Below are positions 1 through 9,313 of a stretch of DNA of 64,000 nucleotides, one piece after another. The notes under the pieces were generated by a model. That model made no database searches and was not told the origin of the DNA. It saw only the letters and a program-made list of their open reading frames with translations. Both the position numbers and the translations under genes were made by a program. Positions within the stretch are counted from its first letter, which is position 1, and every line of letters begins with the position of its first letter. Location: the NCBI RefSeq assembly GCF_013385985.1, contig NZ_JACAOY010000027.1:45983-109982 (forward strand). The letters are read 5' to 3'. This stretch comes from Pseudomonas sp. B6002. GTDB lineage: Bacteria; Pseudomonadota; Gammaproteobacteria; Pseudomonadales; Pseudomonadaceae.

Positions 1-130
1 GGCCCACGGATTCAAGCCGGAGAGAGGGCACACCGAGCCTAGGCGAGGTGCCGAGTGGTGGGGCGAGGACCTTTTGGTTACTTTTGGGTCCTTCCAAAAG
101 TGACCCGCTGTAAGAGCGGAACCATAAGTG
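1..130. repeat. Probable dispersed Pseudomonas repeat (not the REP family)
   Basis: This stretch ends in a CTTTTGGTTACTTTTGGG block, an inverted CCAAAAGTGACC block and a small CCGCT/AGCGG hairpin at about 104-119. From memory, very similar text recurs at many sites in P. fluorescens-group genomes, often next to gene ends. No convincing reading frame covers it. The left boundary is unknown because the window starts inside it. Confidence 0.4.
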
Positions 131-167
131 GCCGTTACCGCAGGAACGGATATGTACACAGACATAC

Positions 168-270
168 CGCTATCGCAGGCAAGCCAGCTCCCACATTTGA
201 CTGATTTACACCTGATAGAACCGGGCCGACTGCCAGGCCGCCATCGCGGGCAAGCCCGGCTCCCACAGGG
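168..270. repeat. Two REP elements in direct orientation
   Basis: Two copies of the same REP arm lie at about 168-200 (ATCGCAGGCAAGCCAGCTCCCAC) split as ATCGCAGGCAAG then CCAGCTCCCAC, and at about 238-270 (ATCGCGGGCAAG then CCCGGCTCCCAC). They belong to two sequence subtypes and point the same way, unlike most other copies here, which form inverted pairs. Between and after them to base 348 I see no gene, only a small hairpin (GTAGGC/GCCTAC, 309-327). Confidence 0.8.
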
Positions 271-355
271 ATCGCATTTCAATATTGACGCCGGTGCAAC
301 AGTGCCAAGTAGGCATTTTCGGCCTACCTTGTAGGATCCTGCCACATGTTGCCGT

Positions 356-384
356 TTGGTGATCGTGAAAGCGGCACGTATGAT
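356..384 (+). promoter_or_regulatory. Candidate promoter of the mrp operon
   Basis: A TATGAT -10 element (379-384) lies 17 bases after a weak TTGGTG -35 element (356-361) and about 30 bases before the first mrp codon. Only the -10 is convincing, so this is a tentative assignment. Confidence 0.35.
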
Positions 385-414
385 GCATCCCAAACTCCCG
401 CAGATTAGAAGCCT

Positions 415-3336
415 ATGTCCCTGATAGTTCTACTGCTTCTGCCGTTCATTGGCAGCTGTCTGGCGGCCATGCTGCCGCACAATGCACGTAACACCGAATC
501 CCTGTTGGCCGGCCTTGTGGCCCTGGTCGGCACCATTCAAGTCGCCCTGCTCTACCCCCAGATCGCCCACGGTGGCGTGATCCGCGAAGAATTCATGTGG
601 TTGCCCAGCCTCGGGCTGAACTTCGTGTTGCGCATGGACGGGTTTGCCTGGCTGTTCTCGATGCTGGTGCTCGGCATCGGCACGCTGGTGTCGTTGTATG
701 CGCGCTACTACATGTCGCCGGACGACCCGGTGCCGCGTTTCTTCGCGTTTTTCCTGGCGTTCATGGGCGCCATGCTTGGCCTGGTGATCTCCGGCAACCT
801 GATCCAGATCGTGTTCTTCTGGGAACTGACCAGCCTGTTCTCGTTCCTGCTGATCGGCTACTGGCACCACCGCGCCGATGCACGGCGTGGCGCCTATATG
901 GCGTTGATGGTCACCGGCGCGGGCGGCTTGTGCCTGCTGGCGGGCGTGATGCTGCTGGGGCATATGGTTGGCAGCTATGACCTGGACCAGGTGTTGGCGG
1001 CGGGCGATCAGATTCGCGCACATTCGCTGTACCCGGTGATGCTGGCCCTGGTGTTGATCGGCGCCTTGAGCAAAAGCGCGCAGTTCCCCTTCCACTTCTG
1101 GCTGCCCCACGCGATGGCGGCCCCCACGCCGGTGTCGGCGTACCTGCATTCGGCGACGATGGTGAAGGCCGGCGTGTTCCTGCTGGCCCGCCTGTGGCCG
1201 TCGCTGTCCGGCAGCGAAGAATGGTTCTACATCGTCGGCGGTGCCGGCGCGCTCACCCTGCTCCTCGGCGCTTACTGCGCCATCTTCCAGAACGACCTCA
1301 AAGGCCTGCTGGCCTATTCCACCATCAGCCACCTCGGCTTGATCACCTTGCTGCTGGGCCTCAACAGCCCGCTGGCTGCCGTCGCAGCGGTGTTCCACAT
1401 CCTCAACCATGCCACCTTCAAGGCCTCGTTGTTCATGGCGGCGGGGATCATTGACCATGAAAGCGGCACCCGGGATATCCGCAAGCTCAGCGGCCTGGTC
1501 CGGCTGATCCCGTTCACCGCCACGCTGGCGATGGTCGCGAGCGCGTCCATGGCCGGGGTGCCGTTGCTCAACGGCTTCCTGTCCAAGGAAATGTTCTTCG
1601 CCGAAACCGTGTTCATCTCCTCCACCGCCTGGGTGGAGTTCGCCCTGCCGGTGATCGCGACCATCGCGGGCACGTTCAGCGTGGTCTATGCCCTGCGCTT
1701 TACCGTCGACGTGTTCTTCGGCCCCACCGCCACCAACCTGCCCCACACGCCTCACGAACCGCCACGCTGGATGCGCGCGCCGGTTGAATTGCTGGTGTTC
1801 ACCTGCCTGTTGGTGGGGATCTTCCCGGCCCAAGTGGTCGGTTCGATTCTCGCCGCTGCGGCCTTGCCGGTGGTCGGCGGGGTGCTGCCGGAATACAGCC
1901 TGGCGATCTGGCACGGCTGGAATGCGCCGATGATCATGAGCCTGGTGGCCATGAGTTGCGGCGTGGTGCTGTACCTGGTGCTGCGCAAGCAACTCAAGCG
2001 CGGCCGCTTCAAATACCCGCCGATCATCAGCTACTTCAACGGCAAGCGCATGTTCGAGCGCTGCCTGGTGGTGATGATGCGCGGCGTGCGCAAGATCGAG
2101 AAACGCATCAGCACCAAGCGCCTGCAAACCCAGCTGTTTTTGCTGGTGCTGGTGGCGGTGGTCGGCGGCATGATCCCGATGCTCAACAGCGGCCTCAGCT
2201 GGGGTGATCGCCCGAAAATCCCGGGTTCCATCGTGTTCGTCACCCTGTGGCTGCTGGCAATCGCCTGCGCCCTCGGCGCCGCCTGGCAAGCCAAGTACCA
2301 CCGGCTGGCAGCCCTGACTATGGTCAGCGTGTGCGGCATGATGACCTGCGTGACCTTCGTGTGGTTCTCGGCGCCGGACCTGGCGCTGACCCAACTGGTG
2401 GTCGAAGTGGTCACTACTGTGCTGATCCTGTTGGGCCTGCGCTGGCTACCACGGCGGATCGAAGAGGTCTCGCCACTGCCCAGCTCCTTGCGCAAGGCAC
2501 GCATCCGTCGGCTGCGCGACTTCCTGCTGTCCACCGTGGTCGGTGGCGGCATGGCGTTGCTGTCCTACGCGATGCTGACGCGCCAGACGCCCAACGATAT
2601 TTCCTCGTTCTACCTGAGCCGCGCCCTGCCCGAAGGCGGCGGCAGCAATGTGGTGAACGTGATGCTGGTGGACTTCCGGGGCTTCGACACCCTCGGCGAA
2701 ATCACCGTGCTCGGCGCCGTGGCGCTGACGGTCTATGCGCTGCTACGACGATTCCGTCCATCCAAAGAGAGCATGGAGTTGCCGCCACAACAGCGTCAGC
2801 TGGCACCGGACGTGGCCACCGACCTGGTCAACCCGCGCCAGGCCAGCGACACCGCGCTGGGCTTCATGATGGTGCCAGCGGTGCTGGTGCGCCTGCTGCT
2901 GCCGATTGCGCTGGTGGTGTCGTTCTACCTGTTCATGCGCGGCCACAACCAACCGGGCGGCGGGTTTGTCGCCGGCCTTGTGATGTCGGTGGCGTTTATC
3001 CTGCAATACATGGTCGCCGGCACGCAGTGGGTCGAGGCACAGATGAGCCTGCGGCCGATGCGCTGGATGGGCTTCGGCCTGCTGTCTGCAACCCTCACCG
3101 GGCTCGGCGCGTTGTTGGCCGGTTACCCGTTCCTCACCACCCACACCTGGCATTTCAGCCTGCCGCTGCTGGGTGATATCCATATCGCCAGCGCGCTGTT
3201 CTTCGACGTCGGCGTGTACGCGATGGTGGTCGGCTCGACGCTGTTGATGCTCACCGCCCTCGGCCACCAGTCGGTGCGCGCGCACAAACCGAGCAACCAG
3301 GCCAAAGCCGTGGCCGCCACAGAAGGAGCCGCCTGA
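415..3336 (+). CDS. mrpA: Mrp-type monovalent cation/H+ antiporter subunit A (A+B fusion)
   Basis: Largest membrane subunit of the multi-protein Na+(K+)/H+ antiporter (Mrp/Mnh/Pha/Sha), which exchanges cytoplasmic Na+ or K+ for protons in the inner membrane. The 973 residues have many hydrophobic helices. The N-terminal half carries NuoL-like proton-channel features: FFWELTSLFSFLLIG near 138, KSAQFPFHFWLPHAM near 222 and LKGLLAYSTISHLG near 298. The C-terminal part, from about 790, matches the separate MrpB protein (FMRGHNQPGGGFVAG), so this is the fused PhaAB form usual in proteobacteria and explains the lack of a mrpB gene. It is first in a six-gene operon and its TGA overlaps the next ATG (TGATG). 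The start follows an AGAAG Shine-Dalgarno-like stretch. Confidence 0.95.
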   Translation: MSLIVLLLLPFIGSCLAAMLPHNARNTESLLAGLVALVGTIQVALLYPQIAHGGVIREEFMWLPSLGLNFVLRMDGFAWLFSMLVLGIGTLVSLYARYYMSPDDPVPRFFAFFLAFMGAMLGLVISGNLIQIVFFWELTSLFSFLLIGYWHHRADARRGAYMALMVTGAGGLCLLAGVMLLGHMVGSYDLDQVLAAGDQIRAHSLYPVMLALVLIGALSKSAQFPFHFWLPHAMAAPTPVSAYLHSATMVKAGVFLLARLWPSLSGSEEWFYIVGGAGALTLLLGAYCAIFQNDLKGLLAYSTISHLGLITLLLGLNSPLAAVAAVFHILNHATFKASLFMAAGIIDHESGTRDIRKLSGLVRLIPFTATLAMVASASMAGVPLLNGFLSKEMFFAETVFISSTAWVEFALPVIATIAGTFSVVYALRFTVDVFFGPTATNLPHTPHEPPRWMRAPVELLVFTCLLVGIFPAQVVGSILAAAALPVVGGVLPEYSLAIWHGWNAPMIMSLVAMSCGVVLYLVLRKQLKRGRFKYPPIISYFNGKRMFERCLVVMMRGVRKIEKRISTKRLQTQLFLLVLVAVVGGMIPMLNSGLSWGDRPKIPGSIVFVTLWLLAIACALGAAWQAKYHRLAALTMVSVCGMMTCVTFVWFSAPDLALTQLVVEVVTTVLILLGLRWLPRRIEEVSPLPSSLRKARIRRLRDFLLSTVVGGGMALLSYAMLTRQTPNDISSFYLSRALPEGGGSNVVNVMLVDFRGFDTLGEITVLGAVALTVYALLRRFRPSKESMELPPQQRQLAPDVATDLVNPRQASDTALGFMMVPAVLVRLLLPIALVVSFYLFMRGHNQPGGGFVAGLVMSVAFILQYMVAGTQWVEAQMSLRPMRWMGFGLLSATLTGLGALLAGYPFLTTHTWHFSLPLLGDIHIASALFFDVGVYAMVVGSTLLMLTALGHQSVRAHKPSNQAKAVAATEGAA

Positions 3337-3680
3337 TGGAAGAAGTCATCGCAATTGCCATTGGGGTCCTGGCGGCCTCCGGCGTGTGGTTGATCCTGCG
3401 CCCACGGACCTTCCAGGTGGTGATGGGCCTGTGCCTGTTGTCGTATGGGGTGAACCTGTTCATCTTCAGCATGGGCAGCCTGTTCATCGGCAAGGAGCCG
3501 ATCATCAAGGACGGCGTGCCGCAAGACCTGCTCAATTACACTGACCCCCTGCCCCAGGCGCTGGTGCTCACGGCCATCGTGATCAGCTTCGCCATGACCG
3601 CCTTGTTCCTGGTGGTGCTGCTCGCCTCCCGGGGCCTGACCGGCACGGACCATGTGGACGGCCGGGAGCCCAAGGAATGA
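3336..3680 (+). CDS. mrpC: Mrp antiporter subunit C
   Basis: Small NuoK-like membrane subunit of the Mrp antiporter, 114 residues with three predicted helices (about 4-22, 27-48 and 69-95). The NuoK-type pattern is visible in the segment VMGLCLLSYGVNLFIF. It lies between the large A and D subunits, starts on the last base of the A stop codon and overlaps D by four bases (ATGA), so translation is probably coupled. Order and length match other proteobacterial mrp operons. Confidence 0.93.
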   Translation: MEEVIAIAIGVLAASGVWLILRPRTFQVVMGLCLLSYGVNLFIFSMGSLFIGKEPIIKDGVPQDLLNYTDPLPQALVLTAIVISFAMTALFLVVLLASRGLTGTDHVDGREPKE

Positions 3681-5359
3681 CGTGGATGAATCAACTGATC
3701 GTCGCGCCGATCCTGCTGCCGCTGATGACCGCCGCGTTGATGCTGATGCTTGGCGAAAAACGCCGCCCGCTGAAAGCACAGATCAACCTGGTCTCCAGCA
3801 TCATCGGGCTGGGCATCGCGATCCTGCTGCTGTACTGGACGCAAAAAGGCGGCCCCGGCTCGATTGGCGTATACCTGCCGGGCAACTGGCAGGTGCCGTT
3901 CGGCATCGTGTTGGTGGTGGACCAATTGTCGGCGCTGATGCTGGTGCTCACCGGCATCATCGGCGTGAGCGCGCTTATATTCGCCATGGCCCGCTGGGAC
4001 CGCGCGGGCACCAGCTTCCACGCGTTGTTCCAGGTGCAGATGATGGGCTTGTACGGCGCCTTCCTCACCGCCGACCTGTTCAACCTGTTCGTGTTCTTCG
4101 AGGTGCTGCTGGCAGCGTCCTACGGTTTGATGCTGCACGGCTCGGGCCGGGCGCGGGTGTCGGCGGGGCTGCATTACATCGCGATCAACCTGCTGGCGTC
4201 GTCGCTGTTCCTGATTGGCGCGGCGATGATCTACGGCGTCACCGGCACGCTGAACTTTGCTGACCTGGCATTGAAAATCCCGTTGGTGCCGGAAGCTGAT
4301 CGAGGTTTGTTGCACGCAGGGGCGGCGATCCTCGCGACGGCCTTCCTGGCCAAGGCCGGCATGTGGCCGCTGAACTTCTGGCTGGCACCCGCCTATTCTT
4401 CGGCGAGTGCGCCCGTGGCGGCGATGTTCGCGATCATGACCAAGGTTGGCGTGTACACCGTGCTGCGCCTGTGGACCTTGCTGTTCTCTGGCCAGGCCGG
4501 TGCCTCGGCGCTGTTTGGCGGTGACTGGCTGGTGTACGGCGGCATGGCGACCATCATCTGCGCCGGCTTGGCGATGGTGGCGGCGCAGCGGCTGGAGCGC
4601 ATGGCCAGCTTGAGCATTCTGGTGTCGGCGGGGATCTTGTTGTCCGCCGTCGGCTTTGCTCAGCCAAGCTTGACCGCTGGCGCGCTGTTTTACCTGGTCA
4701 GCTCGACGCTGGCATTGAGCGCACTGTTCCTGCTGGCCGAGTTGATCGAGCGTTCGCGCTCGGCCAACGACTTGCCGCTGGATGAAGAAATCGACGCGCT
4801 GCCCAAGGCCATGGAGTCCCTGCACCCGCGTCCCGGCGTGAACCTCGACGATGAACAGCAAGCCGTGGTCGGCCAGGTGATTCCCTGGACCATGGCATTC
4901 CTGGGCTTGAGTTTTATCGCCTGTGCCCTGCTGATCATCGGCATGCCGCCGCTGTCCGGGTTTATCGGCAAACTCAGTTTGTTGAGTGCACTGGTCAACC
5001 CGCTGGGCCTGGGCGTCAGCATCGATGCGCCGATCCGCCCTGCTGCGTGGGGCCTGGTGGCGCTGTTGATCCTCTCCGGCTTGGCCTCGCTGATCGCCTT
5101 CGCGCGCCTGGGCATCCAGCGCTTCTGGACCCCGGAAGAGCGCCCTTCGCCACTGCTGCGGCGCTACGAGTGCGTGCCGATCTTCTTCCTGCTGGGCTTG
5201 AGCATCCTGCTGACCTTCAAGGCCGAGCCGCTGATGCGCTATACCCAGGACACCGCCGTCAGCCTGAACAACCCGGAACACTACGTGATGGCAGTGATGG
5301 CAACGCGCCCGGTGCCGAGCCCTGAAGCCAAGGCCGCCGCGCTGGAGGTGCAACCATGA
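3677..5359 (+). CDS. mrpD: Mrp antiporter subunit D
   Basis: Second large antiporter-like subunit, 560 residues and homologous to NuoM/N. Family marks include FNLFVFFEVLLAASYGL near 135 and the channel-lysine segment LAKAGMWPLNFWLAPAY near 216. With subunit A it is expected to form the proton and cation path. An insertion of charged residues near 350-390 (RSRSANDLPLDEEIDALPKA) probably forms a soluble loop between helices. ATGA overlap with mrpC upstream and four-base overlap with mrpE downstream. Confidence 0.94.
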   Translation: MTWMNQLIVAPILLPLMTAALMLMLGEKRRPLKAQINLVSSIIGLGIAILLLYWTQKGGPGSIGVYLPGNWQVPFGIVLVVDQLSALMLVLTGIIGVSALIFAMARWDRAGTSFHALFQVQMMGLYGAFLTADLFNLFVFFEVLLAASYGLMLHGSGRARVSAGLHYIAINLLASSLFLIGAAMIYGVTGTLNFADLALKIPLVPEADRGLLHAGAAILATAFLAKAGMWPLNFWLAPAYSSASAPVAAMFAIMTKVGVYTVLRLWTLLFSGQAGASALFGGDWLVYGGMATIICAGLAMVAAQRLERMASLSILVSAGILLSAVGFAQPSLTAGALFYLVSSTLALSALFLLAELIERSRSANDLPLDEEIDALPKAMESLHPRPGVNLDDEQQAVVGQVIPWTMAFLGLSFIACALLIIGMPPLSGFIGKLSLLSALVNPLGLGVSIDAPIRPAAWGLVALLILSGLASLIAFARLGIQRFWTPEERPSPLLRRYECVPIFFLLGLSILLTFKAEPLMRYTQDTAVSLNNPEHYVMAVMATRPVPSPEAKAAALEVQP

Positions 5360-5844
5360 AGCGCCTGTTCCCTGCCCCGTGGCTGTCGTTGGCGTTGTGG
5401 TTGTTGTGGCTGGTGCTCAACCTGTCCGTGAGCCCCGGCAACCTGTTGCTGGGCGCGGTGCTGGGGTTTCTCGCGCCGCTGATGATGGCGCCGCTGCGGC
5501 CGTTGCCGATCCGCATTCGCCGCCCCGGGGTGATCATTCGCCTGTTCTTCCTGGTGGGTCGCGATGTGATCGTCTCCAACCTGCAAGTGGCCTGGGGCGT
5601 GCTGATGTGCGGCTCGCGCCCGCCGCGCTCGCGCTTTATCAAGATCCCGCTGGACCTGCGCGACCCCAACGGCCTGGCTGCACTGTCGATGATCACCACC
5701 GTGGTGCCCGGCACCATCTGGTCGGAACTGGCGCTGGACCGCAGCATCCTGCTCTTGCACGTGTTTGATCTTGAGGAGGAAGCGCCCTTTATCGAGCACT
5801 TCAAGTCCACTTACGAGCGGCCCCTGATGGAGATCTTCGAATGA
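5356..5844 (+). CDS. mrpE: Mrp antiporter subunit E
   Basis: Inner-membrane accessory subunit of the Mrp antiporter, 162 residues, MNHE family. Two N-terminal helices (about 8-50) are followed by a soluble domain with the conserved stretch ALSMITTVVPGTIWSEL near 110-126. The ATG overlaps the stop of mrpD, and the stop overlaps mrpF, in keeping with stoichiometric coupled translation. Confidence 0.93.
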   Translation: MKRLFPAPWLSLALWLLWLVLNLSVSPGNLLLGAVLGFLAPLMMAPLRPLPIRIRRPGVIIRLFFLVGRDVIVSNLQVAWGVLMCGSRPPRSRFIKIPLDLRDPNGLAALSMITTVVPGTIWSELALDRSILLLHVFDLEEEAPFIEHFKSTYERPLMEIFE

Positions 5845-6119
5845 GCGCCCTGCTCTCCAATGCGATCCTGTTCAGCCTGTTCCTGTTCTCGCTGGCCATG
5901 GTGCTGACGCTGATCCGCCTGTTCAAAGGCCCGTCGGCCCAGGACCGGGTACTGGCGCTGGACTACCTGTACATCCTGGCGATGCTGATGATGCTGGTGC
6001 TGGGCATTCGGTACGCCAGTGACACCTACTTCGAAGCGGCGCTGCTGATTGCGCTGTTCGGCTTCGTCGGCTCGTTTGCCCTGGCGAAATTCCTGCTGCG
6101 TGGGGAGGTGATTGAATGA
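5841..6119 (+). CDS. mrpF: Mrp antiporter subunit F
   Basis: Small hydrophobic subunit of 92 residues with three predicted helices and the family motif KGPSAQDRVLALD near 30-42. It overlaps mrpE and mrpG by four bases each. Length and operon position agree with MrpF of other Pseudomonas. Confidence 0.93.
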   Translation: MSALLSNAILFSLFLFSLAMVLTLIRLFKGPSAQDRVLALDYLYILAMLMMLVLGIRYASDTYFEAALLIALFGFVGSFALAKFLLRGEVIE

Positions 6120-6454
6120 TGCCGTTATGGGTGGAAGTGATCGTGGCGGTGCTGCTGGTGCTCAGCAGCGTGTTTGCGCTGATTGGCGCGATCGGCTTGC
6201 TGCGTATGAAAGACTTTTTCCAGCGCATGCACCCGCCTGCGTTGGCTTCGACGCTGGGTGCCTGGTGCGTGGCGCTGGCGTCGATTATCTATTTTTCGGT
6301 GCTCAAGTCCGGGCCGGTGTTGCACGGGTGGTTGATCCCGATTTTGTTGTCGATCACGGTGCCGGTGACCACGTTGCTGTTGGCACGCACGGCGTTGTTC
6401 CGCAAGCGTATGGCCGGTGATGATGTGCCGGCCGAGGTCAGCAGCCGGCGCTGA
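6116..6454 (+). CDS. mrpG: Mrp antiporter subunit G
   Basis: Last gene of the mrp operon: 112 residues, three predicted helices, and the MnhG pattern GLLRMKDFFQRMHPPALASTLG near 23-44, cited in two parts as GLLRMKDFFQ and RMHPPALASTLG. The start is ambiguous between two adjacent ATGs (6116 and 6119); the first is given because it keeps the ATGA overlap with mrpF. An inverted REP pair follows. Confidence 0.92.
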   Translation: MMPLWVEVIVAVLLVLSSVFALIGAIGLLRMKDFFQRMHPPALASTLGAWCVALASIIYFSVLKSGPVLHGWLIPILLSITVPVTTLLLARTALFRKRMAGDDVPAEVSSRR

Positions 6455-6466
6455 TTTCTTGAACCC

Positions 6467-6532
6467 TGTAGGAGCCGGTTTGCCGGCGATGGCGATTTTG
6501 AGGACGCCATCGCCGGCAAGCCGGCTCCTACA
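6467..6532. repeat. Inverted REP pair after mrpG
   Basis: Two facing REP arms (TGTAGGAGCCGGTTTGCCGG and its inverse) are separated by a short spacer and can form a long hairpin. They lie between the convergent mrpG and HIT genes, where such elements commonly act as mRNA 3' stabilisers or topoisomerase sites. Confidence 0.9.
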
Positions 6533-6543
6533 GTGGGATTTTG

Positions 6544-7002
6544 CTAGGCGAAAGATCGGATGTGCGCCGCTAAATCCGCCAACCCGGCATCATCCGCCCG
6601 CGCATGGTCATGGGACGAGATATAGCCTTCATAGGCCTCGAAGAACTTGTCCACCTTCGAACTCAACGGTTTGAAGGTACTGTCCGAGCCCGTGCCATGC
6701 ATGGGAAACAACTTCGCATGCAGGTGGTCCACGCCATAACCTTCCAGCATCATCCCGGTCCGCGCCACATCGGGAAACGCGCGGTCGATCAGCAACGCAG
6801 TCTTCTTGGTCGCCACGATCAACGCCGACAACACTTCATCCGACTGCGCAAACGCATAGCTGCCGTAATGCTGTTTGGGGATTACCACGCTGAAACCCGG
6901 GGTATTGGGGAAGATCGAAAGGAAGGCCATGTGCTGGTCGTCCTCCCACAGGATGTGGGCTGGGGCGGTTTTTTTAACGATGCTGCAGAAAATACAATCC
7001 AT
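6544..7002 (-). CDS. HIT family protein (nucleotide hydrolase/transferase fold)
   Basis: 152 residues counted from MDCIFCSIV, the usual HIT beginning. HIT proteins cleave or transfer the alpha-phosphate of nucleotides such as Ap4A or AMP-lysine. The HIT loop reads H93-L-H95-A-K97-L-F, so the canonical third histidine is a lysine; the catalytic middle histidine is kept. In-frame starts at 7017 (ATG) and 7098 (ATG) would add 5 or 32 residues with no family resemblance, and none has a strong ribosome site, so the start is moderately sure. It is divergent from the RibD-like gene. Confidence 0.85.
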   Translation of the reverse strand: MDCIFCSIVKKTAPAHILWEDDQHMAFLSIFPNTPGFSVVIPKQHYGSYAFAQSDEVLSALIVATKKTALLIDRAFPDVARTGMMLEGYGVDHLHAKLFPMHGTGSDSTFKPLSSKVDKFFEAYEGYISSHDHARADDAGLADLAAHIRSFA

Positions 7003-7103
7003 TTTAATCACTGCCATTTTCGTCGTGGGCTGGGTCGTAGGGTTATCTAAAGCTACGATTTGGCACGCGTCAAAACAAATAGGAAAAAGGAGATTCATCC
7101 CCC

Positions 7104-7652
7104 ATGGAAATCAAGTGTTCGGTATTTATCGCAGCCAGCGTTGACGGTTTCATTGCACGGCCTGACGGCGACATCGAGTGGCTTCACCGCCCGGAATATG
7201 AAATCGCCACCTTGAATGGCGTGACGTATGAACACTTCATTGCCAGCGTCGATGCCTTGGTCATGGGTCGCAAGACGTTGGAGAAAGTCCTGTCCTTTCC
7301 CGAGTGGCCTTATGAGGGTTTGCCGGTCATCGCGCTGTCTCGTCAGGCGCTGGAGATTCCCGCGCATCTACAGGGCAAGGTGGAAGTGCTGGCGGCGGAT
7401 GTGGGCACACTGGTCAAGCAGTTGGCCGAGCGCGGCATGAAGCATCTGTATATCGACGGCGGGCAGACGATCCAGGCGCTTCTTGAGGCGGGCCTGATCG
7501 ACGAGCTGATCATCACGCGCATTCCGGTGTTGCTGGGGCAAGGCATTGCGTTGTTCGGCATGATTGGCAGCGAGCACGCGCTTCGCCATCTTGGCACAGA
7601 GGTATCGGCAAACGGCTTTGTGCAGAGCCGCTATGCCATTGCAAAAACCTGA
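7104..7652 (+). CDS. Dihydrofolate reductase-fold protein (RibD C-terminal domain family)
   Basis: 182-residue single-domain protein of the RibD_C/DHFR-like family, a NADPH-binding reductase fold of unassigned substrate. Visible marks are the N-terminal strand CSVFIAASVDGFIARPDG, the VMGRKTLEKV segment near 52-61 typical of DHFR-like cofactor binding, and YIDGGQTIQALLEAGLIDEL near 114-133. The start follows an AGGAG box about 12 bases upstream. It is not a full riboflavin RibD because the deaminase half is absent. The true reaction cannot be read from sequence. Confidence 0.85.
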   Translation: MEIKCSVFIAASVDGFIARPDGDIEWLHRPEYEIATLNGVTYEHFIASVDALVMGRKTLEKVLSFPEWPYEGLPVIALSRQALEIPAHLQGKVEVLAADVGTLVKQLAERGMKHLYIDGGQTIQALLEAGLIDELIITRIPVLLGQGIALFGMIGSEHALRHLGTEVSANGFVQSRYAIAKT

Positions 7653-7662
7653 AACCACACAC

Positions 7663-7823
7663 CTGTAGGAGCCGGCTTGCCGGCGATGGCGGCATAGGAG
7701 CCGACTGGGATCTTAATGTCGGCCCAAGTCTAAATGTGGGAGCTGGCTTGCCTGCGATGGCGGTCTATCAGTCACTGATGTGCAAGCTGATCCACCGCCA
7801 TCGCAGGCAAGCCAGCTCCCACA
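7663..7823. repeat. REP cluster: one single arm and one inverted pair
   Basis: A single TGTAGGAGCCGGCTTGCCGG arm (7663-7690) is followed by an inverted pair of the GTGGGAGCTGGCTTGCC subtype (7735-7823). Two subtypes thus lie side by side between convergent genes. Confidence 0.88.
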
Positions 7824-7855
7824 GTTTGATCGAGTGAGTTGTTAAAGTGATGTGC

Positions 7856-7890
7856 AAAAAAACGCCCCGAACCAGTCGGGGCGTTTTTTT
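7856..7890. terminator. Bidirectional intrinsic terminator
   Basis: A-rich tract, then stem CGCCCCGA / TCGGGGCG with loop ACCAG, then seven T. The symmetry allows termination of both the rightward RibD-like gene and the leftward cysS transcript. Confidence 0.9.
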
Positions 7891-7906
7891 GTTCAGCGTT
7901 TACCGA

Positions 7907-9295
7907 TCAAGCCTGATCAGCCAAGCGCCAGGTGGTGCCACCCTTGCCGTCTTCCAACACCACGCCCATGGCGGTGAGTTGGTCGCGAATACGGTCGGAT
8001 TCCGCCCAGTCCTTGTTGGCACGCGCCGTCAGGCGCGCCTGGATCAGCGCATCCACCTCAGCCGCATCCACACGCCCTTCGGCGCCGGCTTGCAGGAAGT
8101 CTTCAGGCTTCATTTGCAGAACCCCCAGCACGCTGGCCAGTTCTTTCAGGCGCGCTGCCAAACCTGCCGCAGCATCGAGATCACTCTCACGCAAACGGTT
8201 GATCTCGCGCACCATCTCGAACAGCACCGCGCAGGCTTCCGGGGTGCCGAAGTCGTCGTTCATGACTTCGGTGAAGCGGGCCACGAAGGCTTCGCCGCCG
8301 GCAGGCGCTACGCTCGGCAGGCCTTTCAACGCGTGGTAGAAACGCTCCAGGGCGCCTTTGGCGTCCTTGAGGTTGTCTTCCGAGTAGTTGATCGCGCTGC
8401 GGTAGTGGCTGGACACCAGCAGGTAGCGCACAACCTCAGGATGGTACTTTTCCAGCACGTCGCGAATGGTGAAGAAGTTGTTCAAGGACTTGGACATCTT
8501 CTCGCCATTGATGCGGATCATGCCGCAGTGCATCCAGGCGTTGGCGTAGGTCTTGCCGGTGGCCGCTTCGCTCTGGGCGATTTCGTTTTCGTGATGCGGG
8601 AACTCCAGGTCGCTGCCGCCGCCATGAATATCGAAGGTCTCGCCCAGGCAGCAGGTGGACATCACCGAGCATTCGATATGCCAGCCCGGACGGCCCGCGC
8701 CCCATGGCGACTCCCAGCTCGGCTCGCCCGGCTTGGTGCCTTTCCACAGCACGAAGTCCAGCGGGTCTTGCTTGGCTTCGTCCACTTCGATACGTGCGCC
8801 GATACGCAGGTCTTCGATCTTCTTGCGCGACAGCTTGCCGTAGCCCATGAACTTGGCGACGCGGTAGTACACGTCGCCATTGCCCGGGGCGTAGGCGTAA
8901 CCCTTGTCGATCAGGGTCTGGATCATCGCGTGCATGCCAGGGATGTGGTCCGTGGCACGCGGTTCCATGTCCGGCTTGAGGATGTTGAGGCGCGCCTCGT
9001 CCTCGTGCATCGCGGCGATCATGCGCTCGGTCAGCGCGTCGAACGACTCGCCGTTTTCGTTGGCGCGGTTGATGATCTTGTCGTCGATGTCGGTGATGTT
9101 GCGCACGTACGTCAAGTCATAGCCGCTGAAACGCAACCAGCGGGTCACCAGGTCGAAGGCAACCATGCTGCGGCCGTGGCCGATGTGGCAGTAGTCGTAC
9201 ACGGTCATGCCGCACACGTACATGCGCACCTTGTTGCCATCCAGCGGCTTGAAGACTTCTTTGGTCTTGCTGAGTGTGTTGTAGATCGTTAGCAC
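7907..9295 (-). CDS. cysS: Cysteinyl-tRNA synthetase
   Basis: Class I aminoacyl-tRNA synthetase that charges tRNA-Cys, cytoplasmic and essential; 462 residues against about 460 in relatives. It shows the HIGH motif in [10 protein letters not shown] (residues 34-43), the zinc cysteine in VCGMTVYD near 28, [10 protein letters not shown] near 205-214, and KMSKS in [11 protein letters not shown] near 267. The start is GTG at 9295, preceded by AAGGAAG at good distance. It lies 18 bases after glnS in the same direction, so the two synthetases probably share a transcript that ends at the hairpin at 7856-7890. Confidence 0.97.
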   Translation of the reverse strand: MLTIYNTLSKTKEVFKPLDGNKVRMYVCGMTVYDYCHIGHGRSMVAFDLVTRWLRFSGYDLTYVRNITDIDDKIINRANENGESFDALTERMIAAMHEDEARLNILKPDMEPRATDHIPGMHAMIQTLIDKGYAYAPGNGDVYYRVAKFMGYGKLSRKKIEDLRIGARIEVDEAKQDPLDFVLWKGTKPGEPSWESPWGAGRPGWHIECSVMSTCCLGETFDIHGGGSDLEFPHHENEIAQSEAATGKTYANAWMHCGMIRINGEKMSKSLNNFFTIRDVLEKYHPEVVRYLLVSSHYRSAINYSEDNLKDAKGALERFYHALKGLPSVAPAGGEAFVARFTEVMNDDFGTPEACAVLFEMVREINRLRESDLDAAAGLAARLKELASVLGVLQMKPEDFLQAGAEGRVDAAEVDALIQARLTARANKDWAESDRIRDQLTAMGVVLEDGKGGTTWRLADQA

Positions 9296-9313
9296 AACGG
9301 CTTCCTTAGAGAA

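Noticed and set aside
128-334. Small open frame in the first intergenic region
   Set aside because: Covers two REP elements, so the translation is that of a repeat and not a protein family.
430-2394. 654-codon open frame antisense to mrpA
   Set aside because: Low-complexity H/Q/R/A-rich translation typical of the reverse strand of GC-rich Pseudomonas genes; no family resemblance or ribosome site.
7847-9292. 481-codon open frame antisense to cysS
   Set aside because: Mirrors a well-supported essential gene and has an amino-acid composition typical of antisense frames.
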